From Anaerolineae bacterium (lineage in GTDB: Bacteria > Chloroflexota > Anaerolineae > Aggregatilineales > J027), in NCBI GenBank assembly GCA_021463865.1, contig JAJTXY010000002.1, positions 1 to 64,000 on the forward strand: DNA of 64,000 bases. Direction: 5' to 3'. Within the stretch, counting starts at the first letter, position 1. Each line of letters begins with the position of its first letter. Positions 63,896 to 64,000 of the stretch are shown in pieces. Under the pieces are notes generated by a model that searched no databases, had not been told where the DNA came from, and saw only the letters and a program-made list of their open reading frames with translations. The position numbers and the translations under genes were made by a program.

Positions 63896-64000
63896 ATGTT
63901 AAGTTGGGCATTGATTTTCTTGGTCATTGCGCTCATTGCTGGGTTAATGGGATTTGGAGTGATTGCGGGGACGGCTGCTGGTATTGCCAAAATCCTATTC
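63896..64000 (+). CDS. Small membrane protein, DUF1328-type, cut by the window edge
   Basis: The first 35 codons of a small membrane protein, running off the right end. It opens [21 protein letters not shown] and continues with [14 protein letters not shown], the usual form of the DUF1328/YtjA family (about 50-60 residues with two helices). ATG 63896 is preceded by AAGGAGG (63883-63889), a strong ribosome site. Function unknown. Confidence 0.85.
   Translation, partial: MLSWALIFLVIALIAGLMGFGVIAGTAAGIAKILF

Noticed and set aside
1-64000. CRISPR arrays, transposases, integrases, toxin-antitoxin pairs or restriction systems
   Set aside because: I looked for regular direct repeats and for hallmark motifs and saw none. 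Only the intein is a mobile-type element.

Overview
The window looks like a chromosomal stretch from a member of the Chloroflexota, most likely near Anaerolineae. This is inference from gene style, not a database match: WD40 repeat proteins, a Ser/Thr kinase with an FHA domain and a Thr/Gln/Ala-rich tail, a STAND ATPase with TPRs, large multi-module glycosyltransferases, actinobacterial-type xylose isomerase, frequent TTG starts, and roughly 50% GC. There is one tRNA gene. No rRNA, CRISPR array, transposase, integrase or phage gene was recognised.

Layout. 1-8.2 kb (+): the end of a WD40 gene interrupted by a frameshift, two S41 (CtpA-like) proteases, smpB, an unrecognised gene and a STAND ATPase, then tRNA-Arg(TCG). 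8.6-11.4 kb (+): a molybdenum aldehyde oxidoreductase split by a frameshift. 11.6-19.8 kb (-): a glycosyltransferase/methyltransferase pair, then glycerate kinase and a dCTP deaminase carrying an in-frame intein. 19.9-25 kb (+): a membrane kinase with FHA, an alpha/beta hydrolase that lacks the usual serine, and a peroxiredoxin. 25-27.4 kb (-): a small membrane protein, an M19 dipeptidase and a DsbA-like thioredoxin. 27.5-32 kb (+): two consecutive dynamin-like GTPases and a universal stress protein. 32-41.3 kb (-): ssb, then a compact chemosensory operon (cheW, two MCPs, a SAM methyltransferase, cheA-REC), preceded by a DtxR-type regulator, an epoxide-hydrolase-like enzyme and a TPR/TM protein. 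41.4-46.4 kb: a TIR-like membrane protein, a membrane glycosyltransferase, a REC-histidine kinase and a YgjP-type metalloprotease. 46.5-50 kb: a Gfo/Idh/MocA dehydrogenase with an M24-fold protein, and a convergent SDR.

50-62.3 kb is the clearest functional unit. A sugar ABC transporter (binding protein, an oversized 748-residue permease, a single-domain ATPase) runs on the minus strand, divergent from xylA-xylB-iolE-iolG-iolB-iolC on the plus strand. The genes overlap or nearly touch, so xylose (isomerase, kinase) and myo-inositol (dehydrogenase, dehydratase, isomerase, kinase) breakdown appear to share one transcript and perhaps one uptake system. iolD, iolJ and iolA are not in the window. 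The right end holds a SAM methyltransferase, a CsbD-like stress protein and the start of a DUF1328-type membrane peptide cut by the window edge.

Points that stand out: the dcd intein with a reduced, apparently degenerate endonuclease segment; the permease with about 250 extra residues inside the core; the paired dynamins; the chemosensory operon without cheR, cheB or a separate cheY; and a strong terminator at 8469-8489 with no gene just before it, which may mark a small RNA.
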